DNA of 64,000 nucleotides. Origin: BOG-931 sp963781725. GTDB lineage: Bacteria > Pseudomonadota > Alphaproteobacteria > Rhizobiales > Xanthobacteraceae. This document shows positions 1-8,304 of the stretch, one piece after another. Under the pieces are notes generated by a model, which had not been told where the DNA came from, did not search any database, and saw only the letters and a program-made list of their open reading frames with translations. The position numbers were made by a program, and so were the translations under genes. Positions within the stretch are counted from its first letter, which is position 1. Every line of letters starts with the position of its first letter. The stretch is taken from NCBI GenBank assembly GCA_963781725.1, contig CAWAGV010000001.1, positions 682,001 to 746,000 on the forward strand, written 5' to 3'.

Positions 1-1
1 G

Positions 2-124
2 CCGGCGGCACTGGAGAAAGCGATTGCTGCCGTCGATGCCGGCGGCGTTGCTGTCGTCGATGCGCGGGTCGAGCCCGGCTACACCGCCGTCATGACCCAG
101 GCCATGACCCGCGCCGGAAACTGA
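2..124 (+). CDS. C-terminal end of a probable thiamine-diphosphate-dependent enzyme (5' truncated by window edge)
   Basis: An open frame runs in from the window edge and stops at the TGA at 122-124, leaving only about 40 codons. The visible tail (AVDAGGVAVVDARVEPGYT) resembles the extreme C-terminus of acetolactate-synthase-like thiamine-diphosphate enzymes, but no cofactor motif is inside the window, so the family is an inference. The stop lies 9 bases before the next gene's start, so it probably belongs to the same operon as the ABC importer. Confidence 0.5.
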   Translation, partial: PAALEKAIAAVDAGGVAVVDARVEPGYTAVMTQAMTRAGN

Positions 125-133
125 GAGCCCGCC

Positions 134-1000
134 ATGGCGGTCGCCTCGACGAGCAATCGCGTGACGCCGCCGCCGCAGGCCGCAGGCGGCGACGCGCTTC
201 TCGTCGTCGACAATGTCGCGATGCGGTTTCACTCCGCCGAAGGCGATGTGGCCGCGCTCGACAATGTGTCGTTCACCGTCAATCCGGGGGAATTCCTTGC
301 CGTGATCGGGCCGTCGGGGTGCGGCAAGTCCACACTGTTCAATGTCATCGGCGGCCTACTCGGCGGCTACGACGGCAAGGTCACGGTCGCCGGCGAAAAG
401 GTCTCCGGGCCGCATCCCGCGATCGGCATGGTGTTCCAGGAGGAATCGACCTTCCCATGGCGCAATGTCGTCGACAACGTCGCCTTCCCGCTTGAGATCG
501 CCGGCGTCGGCAAACGCGAGCGCAGCGAGCGCGCCCGCCATTTCGTCTCGATGGTCGGTCTCGACGGCTTCGAGAGACGCTACCCTTCCGAATTGTCCGG
601 CGGCATGCGCCAGCGGGTGTCGATGGCGCGCACGCTGGCATCCGAGCCGAAGATCCTGCTGATGGACGAGCCATTCGCCGCGCTCGACGAACAGACCCGG
701 CTCCTGCTCGGCGACAAGGTGCTGCAAATCCAGCAGCAGTTGCAGCAGACCACGCTGCTGATCACCCACAACATCACCGAAGCCGTGCAGCTTGCCGACC
801 GCATCCTTGTGATGACCTATCGGCCGGGCCGGGTGAAGCGCATGGTCAATATCGAACTGCCGCGGCCGCGCACGTCGGAAATCGTCTCCAGCGAGGCGTT
901 CGGCCGTTACGTGGCGCAGATCTGGGCGGACCTGCGCGAAGAGGCGAGCCGGGGCATGAACGACGCCGAGTCTCGCGCGCTCCGTACAGAAAAACACTGA
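134..1000 (+). CDS. ABC transporter ATP-binding protein, nitrate/sulfonate/taurine type (SsuB/TauB-like)
   Basis: This is the cytoplasmic ATPase that powers an importer. The order of motifs is typical: Walker A GPSGCGKST at about residues 59-67, a Q-loop in VFQEES near 100, the signature LSGGMRQR near 155, Walker B ILLMDEP near 178, and an H-loop histidine in LITHNI near 211. The length of 288 residues fits the family. It is followed after 15 bases by an amidohydrolase and then by two matching permeases, so it energises that importer. The substrate cannot be read from the ATPase; the SsuB/TauB-like subgroup transports sulfonates, nitrate, pyrimidine precursors or aromatic acids. No solute-binding protein for this importer is in the visible part of the operon. 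Confidence 0.93.
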   Translation: MAVASTSNRVTPPPQAAGGDALLVVDNVAMRFHSAEGDVAALDNVSFTVNPGEFLAVIGPSGCGKSTLFNVIGGLLGGYDGKVTVAGEKVSGPHPAIGMVFQEESTFPWRNVVDNVAFPLEIAGVGKRERSERARHFVSMVGLDGFERRYPSELSGGMRQRVSMARTLASEPKILLMDEPFAALDEQTRLLLGDKVLQIQQQLQQTTLLITHNITEAVQLADRILVMTYRPGRVKRMVNIELPRPRTSEIVSSEAFGRYVAQIWADLREEASRGMNDAESRALRTEKH

Positions 1001-1015
1001 CCGGGAGGAATGACG

Positions 1016-2083
1016 ATGGCGCTGTTTTCCTGCGGCTGCTGCACCAGCCGGCGCGGATTTCTCGCCGGTGGACTGGCCGCGGCGACGGCGCTGGCCGCGC
1101 CGCGCGTTCACGCGCAAGCCGCCCCGCCTGCGGTCAAACGCATCGACATGCATCACCACTTCCTGCCGCCGGAATACATGAAGGCGGAGCACGAGCGGCT
1201 GAGCGGTTACACCCACGGCGGCGTTTCAACCGATCAGATGCTGAGCTGGGACGCCAGCAAGTCGATCGAAGTCATGGACGCCAACAACATCGCCGTTGCG
1301 ATCGTCTCGCAGACTACGCCCGGCGTCTGGTTCGGCGATGTTGCCGGCAGCCGCCACGCTGCGCGGATCTGGAACGACTACGCTGCCGAGCAGATCAAGA
1401 AATATCCCGGCCGATATGGCTTGTTTGCCCCGATTCCGCTGCCGGATACCGAAGGCAGCCTGAAGGAGGTCGAATACGCGCTCGATACGCTCAAGGCCGA
1501 CGGCATCGGCCTCGTCAGCACCTATGACGGCAAGTATCTCGGCGACGCCTCTTTCGCGCCGGTATTTGCCGAACTCAACCGCCGCAAGGCGATCGTCTAC
1601 GTGCATCCGACCATCGCGGCGTGCTGCGGCAGCGTGCTGCCGGGCGTGATTCCGCAGGCGATCGAATTTCCGTTTGACACCACGCGCACCATCGCCAGCC
1701 TGATCATCAACGGCGCGCTGATGAAGTACCCGGATATCCGCTTTATCTTCTCCCACGGTGGCGGCGTCACGCCGATGCTGGCGGGACGCATGGCGGAAAC
1801 GCTGGGTCACCGGCCGAATTCCGCGGAAGTCACCCCGAACGGCGTCGGTGCGGAATTGCGCAAGCTCTACTACGACACCGCCAGCGCCACCGCGCCGGGC
1901 GCGATGGCGGCCCTTCGCGTCATGGCCGATCCGGGCCGCATCCTGTTCGGCACCGACTATCCGTTCGTCAAAGCGGCCGCCGAGCTCAAGGAACTGGAGG
2001 AAACCCGGTTTTCCGACAGCGAGCGCGAGGCGATCGATCGCGGCAATGCGATTGCGCTGTTGCCGCGGCTTCGAGCATCGTAA
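1016..2083 (+). CDS. Amidohydrolase family protein (ACMSD-like TIM barrel) with Tat-type signal
   Basis: A metal-dependent hydrolase or decarboxylase of the amidohydrolase-2 group (ACMSD / gamma-resorcylate decarboxylase relatives). Metal ligands are visible as HHH in DMHHHFLPP near residue 45, a histidine in YVHPT, a histidine in FSHGGG and an aspartate in LFGTDYPF. The N-terminus is cysteine-rich, then carries SRRGFLAGG followed by an alanine-rich hydrophobic stretch, which looks like a twin-arginine signal, so export to the periplasm is likely. The start at 1016 is preferred because GGAGGA at 1004-1009 is about 6 bases upstream, while the in-frame ATG at 1010 touches it. It lies inside an ABC importer operon and its stop overlaps the permease start, which suggests it acts on the transported compound or its precursor. 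The substrate is unknown. Confidence 0.87.
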   Translation: MALFSCGCCTSRRGFLAGGLAAATALAAPRVHAQAAPPAVKRIDMHHHFLPPEYMKAEHERLSGYTHGGVSTDQMLSWDASKSIEVMDANNIAVAIVSQTTPGVWFGDVAGSRHAARIWNDYAAEQIKKYPGRYGLFAPIPLPDTEGSLKEVEYALDTLKADGIGLVSTYDGKYLGDASFAPVFAELNRRKAIVYVHPTIAACCGSVLPGVIPQAIEFPFDTTRTIASLIINGALMKYPDIRFIFSHGGGVTPMLAGRMAETLGHRPNSAEVTPNGVGAELRKLYYDTASATAPGAMAALRVMADPGRILFGTDYPFVKAAAELKELEETRFSDSEREAIDRGNAIALLPRLRAS

Positions 2084-2847
2084 TGGAAACCTCCGGCACG
2101 CGGCGCTGGCTTCCGACCGCGGTCGGGCTCGGTTCTATTGTATTGATCCTGGCGGTCATCGAACTGCTCATTCGTATCGGCGTGATCAACCGCTTCATCG
2201 TCCCCCTGCCCTCCGAAGTCATCCGGAGCTTCGGCCGGGTCATTACCGAGGAGAATATCCCGCATCGCTTCGTGGTGACGGCATGGGAATGCCTCGCTTC
2301 GGGTGTGCTCCTCACCGTGTTCGGCGTCGCCATCGGCGTGTTGCTGCACCGGGTCAAGCTGTTTCGTCTCGCCTGCGAAACCTGGGTCGCGGCCTTCGCA
2401 TCCGCGCCGCTGGTCCTCGCCTACCCGTTGTTCCTGGTTCTGTTCGGCCGCAGCTCGCTGACGATCATCATGCTCGCCTTCATTTCCGGGCTCGCCCCGG
2501 TCATCCTCAAGACCATCGAAGGCCTGTCAGCGACGCGGCGGGTGCTGATCAATGTCGGTCTGAGCTTCAAGCTGACGCCGGCCCAGCAATTCTGGAAGAT
2601 CTATTTTCCGTCGGCCTTGCCGACCATTTTTGTCGGCATTCGCCTCGGCCTGATCTTCGCGCTGATCAACGTCGTCGGTGTCGAGTTCCTGATCAATTTC
2701 GGCGGGCTTGGCCAGCTCATCAACGATCTTGCCGAACGCTACGATCTGCCCGGCGTTTACGCCTCAATCTGCTTTGTGATCCTGGTGAGCGTGGTTTTCT
2801 TCATGACCACGGAAAGGGCCGAGCGATGGCTGACGCCAGCCAAGTAG
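2083..2847 (+). CDS. ABC transporter permease (SsuC/TauC family)
   Basis: An inner-membrane permease with about six hydrophobic segments, beginning with GSIVLILAVIELLI. The binding-protein-dependent transport (EAA-like) loop, where the ATPase docks, is in the middle of the protein around LSATRRVLINVGLSFKLTP. The length of 254 residues is normal. The start overlaps the amidohydrolase stop by one base and the end overlaps the next permease by 22 bases, so these genes are translationally coupled. It probably forms a heterodimer with the following permease. Confidence 0.93.
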   Translation: METSGTRRWLPTAVGLGSIVLILAVIELLIRIGVINRFIVPLPSEVIRSFGRVITEENIPHRFVVTAWECLASGVLLTVFGVAIGVLLHRVKLFRLACETWVAAFASAPLVLAYPLFLVLFGRSSLTIIMLAFISGLAPVILKTIEGLSATRRVLINVGLSFKLTPAQQFWKIYFPSALPTIFVGIRLGLIFALINVVGVEFLINFGGLGQLINDLAERYDLPGVYASICFVILVSVVFFMTTERAERWLTPAK

Positions 2848-3617
2848 CACGCACGCGCCGCACGCCGTGGTTCTCCGCCGTCACGATGGTGCGCGTCGTC
2901 ATCGTGCTGTCGGTGCTGGTGACCTGGCAACTCATGGCGATTTCGGGACTGTTCTATAACGAGGTCGTCCCGACGTTGCAGAAGATCATCGCCGCACTGG
3001 TCAAGCTTCTATCGCACCAGGATTTCTACTGGAACCTGTGGTTCACCTTCAATGAAATCGCCATCGGGTTGCTGATCGGCGGCGTCACCGGCGTGGTCGC
3101 CGGCCTCATCGTCGGCGCCAACCAATTCATCGCCAAAGCCTTCGAGCCCTATCTCTACTATCTCGGCCCGACGCCGAAGATCATTTTCTTTCCGGTGATG
3201 ATCATGTGGTTCGGCGCCGGCGCCGGCTCGAAGATCGCCATGGGCGCGGTATCCTGCTTCTTCCCGATCGCGCTCAACGTCGCCGCCGGCATGCGCCAGA
3301 TCGATCGGATCTTGATCAAGGTCGGTGAGAGCTTCCGCGCCAATCCGTGGCAGATGGCGACAAAGATCTATCTGCCGGCGATGCGCCATCCGATCATCAA
3401 CGGGCTTCGGCTCGGGTTCGGCGTCGCGCTGGTCGGGACGCTGCTCGCGGAAACCAAGATTTCCAACCGCGGCATCGGCTTCATGGTGATCCAAGCCTAC
3501 GCCAATTTCGATATGCCCGGCATGTACGCCATCCTGATCGTGCTGTTCGTGCTGGCAATCGGCGCCAACACGCTGGTCGCCCGGCTCGGCGGGCTCGACA
3601 CCATCCGGCAGCGATAG
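2826..3617 (+). CDS. ABC transporter permease, second subunit (SsuC/TauC family)
   Basis: A second inner-membrane permease of 263 residues with about six membrane segments. Its EAA-like loop is around KVGESFRANPWQMATKIYLP. The ATG at 2826 is chosen because the preceding permease ends at 2847 and the protein then begins with a short polar leader (MADASQVARTRRTPWF) before the first membrane helix. The open frame extends further upstream only because it overlaps the earlier genes. It completes the importer with the ATPase at 134 and the permease at 2083. A spacer of about 160 bases follows before soxC. Confidence 0.92.
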   Translation: MADASQVARTRRTPWFSAVTMVRVVIVLSVLVTWQLMAISGLFYNEVVPTLQKIIAALVKLLSHQDFYWNLWFTFNEIAIGLLIGGVTGVVAGLIVGANQFIAKAFEPYLYYLGPTPKIIFFPVMIMWFGAGAGSKIAMGAVSCFFPIALNVAAGMRQIDRILIKVGESFRANPWQMATKIYLPAMRHPIINGLRLGFGVALVGTLLAETKISNRGIGFMVIQAYANFDMPGMYAILIVLFVLAIGANTLVARLGGLDTIRQR

Positions 3618-3776
3618 GCCGGAACATCCCGGTTCACTTCGGCCGTCGGCTAGCGCGCAAGGGTTGCCGAAACCAGATACGAATGTTCAAATCGGACTGC
3701 TAGCGGGAGATGTCCCGTCCGCTCCAATAACGAACCGGACCGCGTCGATGGACGCCGATCCGCCAGGGAGTGATCC

Positions 3777-5090
3777 ATGAGGAAACGCAAGGGCGGCTTC
3801 GCGCCGCCGCTTGAACCCGTCGCCGGCAACGGCCTCTTACACCGCCGCGCCTTGCTGCGCGGGGGCGCGATGGTGGCCGGCGCACTCGGCACCGGTGCTT
3901 CGCTGAACGGCGCGGCAGCCGAACCGCTCACCGAGCCGGAATGGAGTTCATATCCGGGCGAAGTGACGCCGGTGCTGCAAAAGCCGTCGCGCTTCGAGGC
4001 CGCGGTCGTGCGCACACTGAGCAACCCGAAAGGCGAGCCGCGCACCCAGCACGCGCGGGCGCCGTTGCAGATGCTCAACGGCACGGTCACGCCGAACTCC
4101 CTGCATTTCACCATTCTGCATTCCGGCATTCCCGACATCGATCCGGCGCAGCACCGGCTGGTGATCCACGGCATGGTCAAGCAGCCGCTGGAATTCACCG
4201 TCGATGCGCTGATGCGCTATCCGATGGTGACGCGGAAGCATTTCGTCGAATGCGGCGGCAACAGCGCGCCGATGTTCTCGCCGGAACCGATCCAGGCGCC
4301 GTTGCAGACATTGCACGGCCTAGTGTCCTGTGCCGAATGGACCGGGGTCCCGCTGTCGATCCTGCTCGACGAGGCGGGCGCCGATCCGAAGGCGACATGG
4401 CTGCTTGCCGAAGGCGCGGATTCGCTCGCCGTCAGCCGCAGCGTGCCGATGAAGAAGGCGTATGACGACGCCATCGTCGCGCTCTACCAGAACGGCGAGC
4501 GCATCATGCCCGGTAACGGCTATCCGATGCGGCTGTTGTTGCCCGGCTACGAAGGCAACATGAACACCAAGTTCCTGCGCCGGATCAAAGTGGTCGACCA
4601 GCCGGCGATGACCTACTACAAGTCGCGCAATTACTCCCCGCTGTTGCCCGACGGCAAAGCCTACAAGTTCTATTTCGTCTGCGAGGTGAAATCGTTCATC
4701 ACCCAGCCATCATTTGGAACCAGCCTGAAGGGGCCGGGCTTCTACGAAATCTCCGGCATCGCCTATTCCGGCACCGGCCGCATCACCAAGGTCGCGGTCT
4801 CCGCCGACGGCGGCAAGAGCTGGGGCGAAGCGGCCGTCGAAGGTCCGGTCAGCCCGCAGGCTTTCACCCGCTTCACCATGCCCTGGAAATGGGACGGCCA
4901 GCCGGCGGTGCTGACCAGCCGCGCCTGGGACGATTCAGGCGCCGTGCAGCCGTTGCGCGCCGACTTCGTCGCGGTGCGCGGCCAGGCCAACAAGGTACCG
5001 AACGTGCTTGGTTTTCCGAACCAGCACTACAACAGCCTCACCGCCTGGGGCATCGAGAGCAGCGGGGAGATCAAGCATGTCTATGCTTAA
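3777..5090 (+). CDS. soxC: SoxC-like sulfane/sulfite dehydrogenase, molybdenum-cofactor subunit
   Basis: A periplasmic molybdoenzyme of the sulfite oxidase family. In the Sox system SoxC with SoxD oxidises the sulfane sulfur bound to SoxY. The N-terminus has a twin-arginine-like stretch (HRRALLRGG) followed by a hydrophobic alanine/glycine segment. The oxidoreductase domain contains VECGGNSAPMFSPEP, and the molybdenum-ligating cysteine is in VSCAEWTGV (about residue 185). A C-terminal dimerisation domain follows. The length of 437 residues fits SoxC better than the shorter SorA. It overlaps the cytochrome gene downstream by 14 bases. An AGGGAG sequence lies about 8 bases before the ATG. A SorA-type sulfite dehydrogenase is the alternative, but soxY and soxZ nearby favour SoxC. 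Confidence 0.88.
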   Translation: MRKRKGGFAPPLEPVAGNGLLHRRALLRGGAMVAGALGTGASLNGAAAEPLTEPEWSSYPGEVTPVLQKPSRFEAAVVRTLSNPKGEPRTQHARAPLQMLNGTVTPNSLHFTILHSGIPDIDPAQHRLVIHGMVKQPLEFTVDALMRYPMVTRKHFVECGGNSAPMFSPEPIQAPLQTLHGLVSCAEWTGVPLSILLDEAGADPKATWLLAEGADSLAVSRSVPMKKAYDDAIVALYQNGERIMPGNGYPMRLLLPGYEGNMNTKFLRRIKVVDQPAMTYYKSRNYSPLLPDGKAYKFYFVCEVKSFITQPSFGTSLKGPGFYEISGIAYSGTGRITKVAVSADGGKSWGEAAVEGPVSPQAFTRFTMPWKWDGQPAVLTSRAWDDSGAVQPLRADFVAVRGQANKVPNVLGFPNQHYNSLTAWGIESSGEIKHVYA

Positions 5091-5631
5091 GCGGTTTGCG
5101 CTCGCGTTATTCAGCGCCCTCGCCTGCGGATCGATTGCCTGCGGGTCGATTGTCATGGCCGCGGACTCGCCCCACCTCGGCAAGCCGATCTCGGAAGCCG
5201 ATATCAAGGCGTGGGACATCAGCGTCCTGCCCGACGGCACCAACCTGCCGCCCGGCAGCGGCAACGCCGCGCAAGGTGCCAAGGTGTTCGTCGATCATGG
5301 CTGCAATCAATGTCACGGCGACGGCGGCAAAGGCGGATCGAGCAATATCCTGGTCGGCAATCCGCCGCTGACCAAGGACGGCATCGCCTCGAATAAGACC
5401 ATCGCTAATTTCTGGGCCTATCCGACCACGCTGTTCGATTATGTCCGCCGCGCCATGCCGTGGCCGACGCCGCACACGCTCACCGACGACGAGGTCTACG
5501 CGATCTGCGCCTATCTGTTCGCGGCCAACGAGCTTATTCCGCCCGACCAGGTGATGAACGCGCAGACCCTGCCCAAGGTGAAGATGCCGAACCACGACAA
5601 CTTCATCATCAAATTCCCGGACAGGATTTAA
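5077..5631 (+). CDS. SoxD-like c-type cytochrome, electron acceptor of the SoxC enzyme
   Basis: A secreted monoheme cytochrome c of about 184 residues. The N-terminus is a signal peptide (MSMLKRFALALFSALACG). The heme site is CNQCH at residues 76-80, and a likely axial methionine is in RRAMPWP near 127. The ATG at 5077 overlaps the end of soxC and has GGGGAG just upstream; the in-frame ATG at 5083 is also possible. SoxD of Paracoccus is about twice this length with two heme domains, so this is a short, single-heme version. Its tight coupling to soxC argues that it is that enzyme's redox partner. Confidence 0.83.
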   Translation: MSMLKRFALALFSALACGSIACGSIVMAADSPHLGKPISEADIKAWDISVLPDGTNLPPGSGNAAQGAKVFVDHGCNQCHGDGGKGGSSNILVGNPPLTKDGIASNKTIANFWAYPTTLFDYVRRAMPWPTPHTLTDDEVYAICAYLFAANELIPPDQVMNAQTLPKVKMPNHDNFIIKFPDRI

Positions 5632-5936
5632 GGCCTACCAAACGCGATCTAGACGCGCGTCGCCAGCCGGCACGCGGCGATGACATACGCCTAAGAGGTC
5701 ACCAGGGTCAGCCTGCTTTTTGCATCTTTCGGGCGCGAGGTTTTGGCATCCCGGCAATCGGACCGGCCGCGTTCGGCTGGCTCCACGATTTGACGGCCGG
5801 CTGGACAGTTCCGATGCCCAGCTTTGCGGCCGTTGCAGCAGGCTTCGGTGCTGGCGGGCGAGAACAAGTCTCTAGCCGAGGGCACAGCATTCCGAATTGG
5901 CTCAGGTTATAAGGACCGAACTCGGAGGAAACGGCC
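5632..5936. other. 305-base intergenic stretch without a recognisable gene
   Basis: No open frame here has recognisable family features. Short frames on both strands are of low quality. The last part carries the ribosome site CGGAGGA (5923-5929) of the following gene. It could hold the promoter for the MBL-fold hydrolase, but no convincing -35/-10 pair was identified. Confidence 0.4.
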
Positions 5937-6833
5937 GTGAATATGAGATCGCGTCTCTTCGAGCAGATGCCCGCCGCCTATCGCTTCAAGGTCGGCGAAT
6001 TCGAATGCACGGTGGTTTCTGACGGCCCGCTTCGGCTCGGCACGTTCAATGCGGAGCTGTTCAAGGGCTTGACCCAGGGCCGGATCGACGCGTTTGTCGC
6101 CGCCAATTTCCTCGACAAGGACAATTTCGTGATCGACCAGAATGCACTCGTCGTCGACACCGGCGGCAAGCTCGTGCTGATCGATACCGGCATGGGATTT
6201 CGCAAGATATACGGCCCGCGTACCGGACACTTGCTTGCCAATCTCCGGGCCGCGGGCATTGAGCCTGAGTCAATCGATGTAGTGGCGTTGAGTCACGCCC
6301 ATCCGGACCATGTCTGGGAACTCGTCGGTGAAGACGGCAAGCCGCGCTTCCCGAACGCTCAAATTCACATCACCCAGGCCGATCTTGATTACTGGACGGA
6401 CGAGGCCAAGCTGTCGGATCCGGCGCTCGGTCACTACATCGGGCCGATCCGCGACGCGCTGCTGCCGTTCCGCGACCGCATGGTCTTCCTGAAGGACGGC
6501 CAGGACATTGTGCCTGGCATGCAAGCGCTCGCGACGCCCGGCCATACGGTCGGCCACACAAGCTTTGTCATCGGCTCGCATGGCAACTCGATCATCTATA
6601 CCGGCGACCTCGGTCACCAGCCCAAACTACAAATGGAGAATCCACGCGCTGAATTTACCCGCGACACCGATCCGAAACAGGGCGTCGCGTCCCGGCTGCG
6701 CGTATTCGAGATGGCGGCGAGCGAAAAAATTCCGATCATCGCCTATCACTTCCCATGGCCCGGCATCGGCCATGTCGCCAAGAACGGCAATAACTATCGC
6801 TACGTCGCGATCGGGATGCAGACGGTGCTGTAA
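5937..6833 (+). CDS. MBL-fold metallo-hydrolase
   Basis: A metallo-beta-lactamase-fold hydrolase of 298 residues. The metal site is HAHPDH at residues 120-125, with a further histidine in TPGHTVGHT and an aspartate in YTGDLGHQ, the usual dinuclear zinc ligand set. No signal peptide is evident, so it is likely cytoplasmic. The GTG at 5937 is chosen because GGAGGA lies 7 bases upstream; ATG at 5943 is the alternative. MBL-fold proteins (SoxH) occur in sox clusters and this one sits between soxCD and soxYZ, but the sequence is also like lactonase-type hydrolases, so a Sox role is only suggested by position. Confidence 0.85.
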   Translation: MNMRSRLFEQMPAAYRFKVGEFECTVVSDGPLRLGTFNAELFKGLTQGRIDAFVAANFLDKDNFVIDQNALVVDTGGKLVLIDTGMGFRKIYGPRTGHLLANLRAAGIEPESIDVVALSHAHPDHVWELVGEDGKPRFPNAQIHITQADLDYWTDEAKLSDPALGHYIGPIRDALLPFRDRMVFLKDGQDIVPGMQALATPGHTVGHTSFVIGSHGNSIIYTGDLGHQPKLQMENPRAEFTRDTDPKQGVASRLRVFEMAASEKIPIIAYHFPWPGIGHVAKNGNNYRYVAIGMQTVL

Positions 6834-6864
6834 GTGGTCAGCGCATATTCAGGCCGAGGGCGCC

Positions 6865-7854
6865 TTACACGCTGAAGGTCTCGTAAGTCGCCGGGTGGAA
6901 CATCTCGTCGACCGACACCCGGCGTGACGACAGGCCCTCGCGGTGGTGCTGCTCGAGGAAATAGTCGAGCACCTTGCGGTTCGGCGCGACGCCGTAGGAC
7001 CAGAAGTCGTCACCCATCAGGTCGCGCGCTTCCTTCAGGCGTTCCTCGACGAACGGCAGGGTCGCCTTGGTCGCCGATGTATCCGACAGCTTCTCCAGCC
7101 CCACGCGCTTTGACTCCTCGAAAGCCTTGTACACCGCGCTCGGCAGCCACGGGTGTTTCTCGGCCAGTTCGCGGCGGATGCCGAGCACATGCATGATCGG
7201 GAAGAATCCGGTGCGCTTGTAGTAATCCTTCGCCACCGCGACCGGATCGGGAAACAGCCAGCCGATATTCGGATGGCCCCTCTCGACCAACGTCGGCGGC
7301 CGCGGCGCAATGAAGCCGTCGATCTCGCCCTCCGCCAGCAGCGCCGAAATGGTCTTGCCTTCCGGCGCGTTGTCGAGCTTCACGCCCGGCGGCAGCGAGA
7401 TGGTGATCTTTTCCGGCCGCCCGGCATGCTCGATGCCGCCGCGGATCCAGTGGATGTCGGAGCGCTTCACGCCGTAATCGTCTTCGAGGAACGAGCGCGC
7501 CCAGACGTTCGCCGTGAGCTGATATTCCGGCACGCCGACCTTGCGGCCCTTGAGGTCCTGCGGCTTCTTGATCCGGTCGGTGCGCACATAGACCGCGGTG
7601 TGGCGGAATGCGCGCGAAACGAACGCCGGCACCGCGATATAGGGGCAATTGCCCTGCGCGGTCTTCACCGTGTAGCTCGACATCGACAGTTCGCAGATGT
7701 CGAACTCGGCGGCGCGAAAAGCGCGGAAGAAAATCTCCTCCGGCACGAGCTGCATGAACACCGGATCGACGCCGTCGATCTGGACGGCACCATCGATCAA
7801 GGCACGGGTGCGGTCATAGGGGCCGACGGCGACGGAAAGATTGAGATTGGGCAT
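6865..7854 (-). CDS. 4,5-dihydroxyphthalate decarboxylase-like / solute-binding-like protein
   Basis: A protein of 329 residues with the periplasmic-binding-protein fold seen in proteins annotated as 4,5-dihydroxyphthalate decarboxylase. Typical segments are GPYDRTRALIDG at the N-terminus, VPEEIFFRAFRAAEFD, and DLKGRKVGVPEYQLTA followed by ANVWARSFLEDDYGV. It has no signal peptide, as in that group. An AAGGA ribosome site precedes the start. The gene converges on the MBL hydrolase and is codirectional with soxYZ. Whether it is an enzyme or a binding protein cannot be decided here. Confidence 0.8.
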   Translation of the reverse strand: MPNLNLSVAVGPYDRTRALIDGAVQIDGVDPVFMQLVPEEIFFRAFRAAEFDICELSMSSYTVKTAQGNCPYIAVPAFVSRAFRHTAVYVRTDRIKKPQDLKGRKVGVPEYQLTANVWARSFLEDDYGVKRSDIHWIRGGIEHAGRPEKITISLPPGVKLDNAPEGKTISALLAEGEIDGFIAPRPPTLVERGHPNIGWLFPDPVAVAKDYYKRTGFFPIMHVLGIRRELAEKHPWLPSAVYKAFEESKRVGLEKLSDTSATKATLPFVEERLKEARDLMGDDFWSYGVAPNRKVLDYFLEQHHREGLSSRRVSVDEMFHPATYETFSV

Positions 7855-7959
7855 TGCACATCCTTTGAGTGGCCAATCAATTAGCCGCCCGGATGGTGTT
7901 TTGCCAAGGTATTCTGGAGAGGCCCGCGCATGCGGTACGCGCGGGCCGACGATGCGTCC

Positions 7960-8283
7960 CTAGGTGACGGTGATCGCCTGCTCAGCCGTCGTCACCGTGC
8001 CGTCGTCATCGGTCCAGGAGAACGCGAACGTGCCGCTCTCCTGCACCTGAACGGTGAATTCGAAATACGGATTGGCGGCAATCGCCGGATCAAGATCGGC
8101 GCGGAACACCTCGTGTCCGCCGAACGTGCAGACGAACGCATTGATGATCTTGCGCGGGATCGGCTTGCCGCTGTCGTCCTTGCGCAAGCCGGTTTCCATC
8201 GGGTGCGCTACCAGCGTCTTGATCTGGATGATGTCGCCCTTTTTCGCGGTATCGGGGATGCGCAGTCTCGGTTTGTCGGCCAT
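7960..8283 (-). CDS. soxZ: Thiosulfate oxidation carrier complex protein SoxZ
   Basis: SoxZ pairs with SoxY to form the carrier that holds sulfur intermediates in the periplasm. The 107-residue length is typical. Conserved segments are KKGDIIQIKTLVAHPMETG near residue 15, a middle INAFVCTFGG and a C-terminal GTFAFSWTDDDG. There is no signal peptide, as expected, because SoxZ is exported together with SoxY. It lies 21 bases downstream of soxY. GGAAAAGG precedes the ATG. Confidence 0.95.
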   Translation of the reverse strand: MADKPRLRIPDTAKKGDIIQIKTLVAHPMETGLRKDDSGKPIPRKIINAFVCTFGGHEVFRADLDPAIAANPYFEFTVQVQESGTFAFSWTDDDGTVTTAEQAITVT

Positions 8284-8304
8284 GGCCTTTTCCGTTTCTC
8301 GTTA

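Noticed and set aside
5712..5890. Short minus-strand frame between soxD and the MBL gene
   Set aside because: It is lysine/proline/alanine rich, without ribosome site or homology that I recognise.
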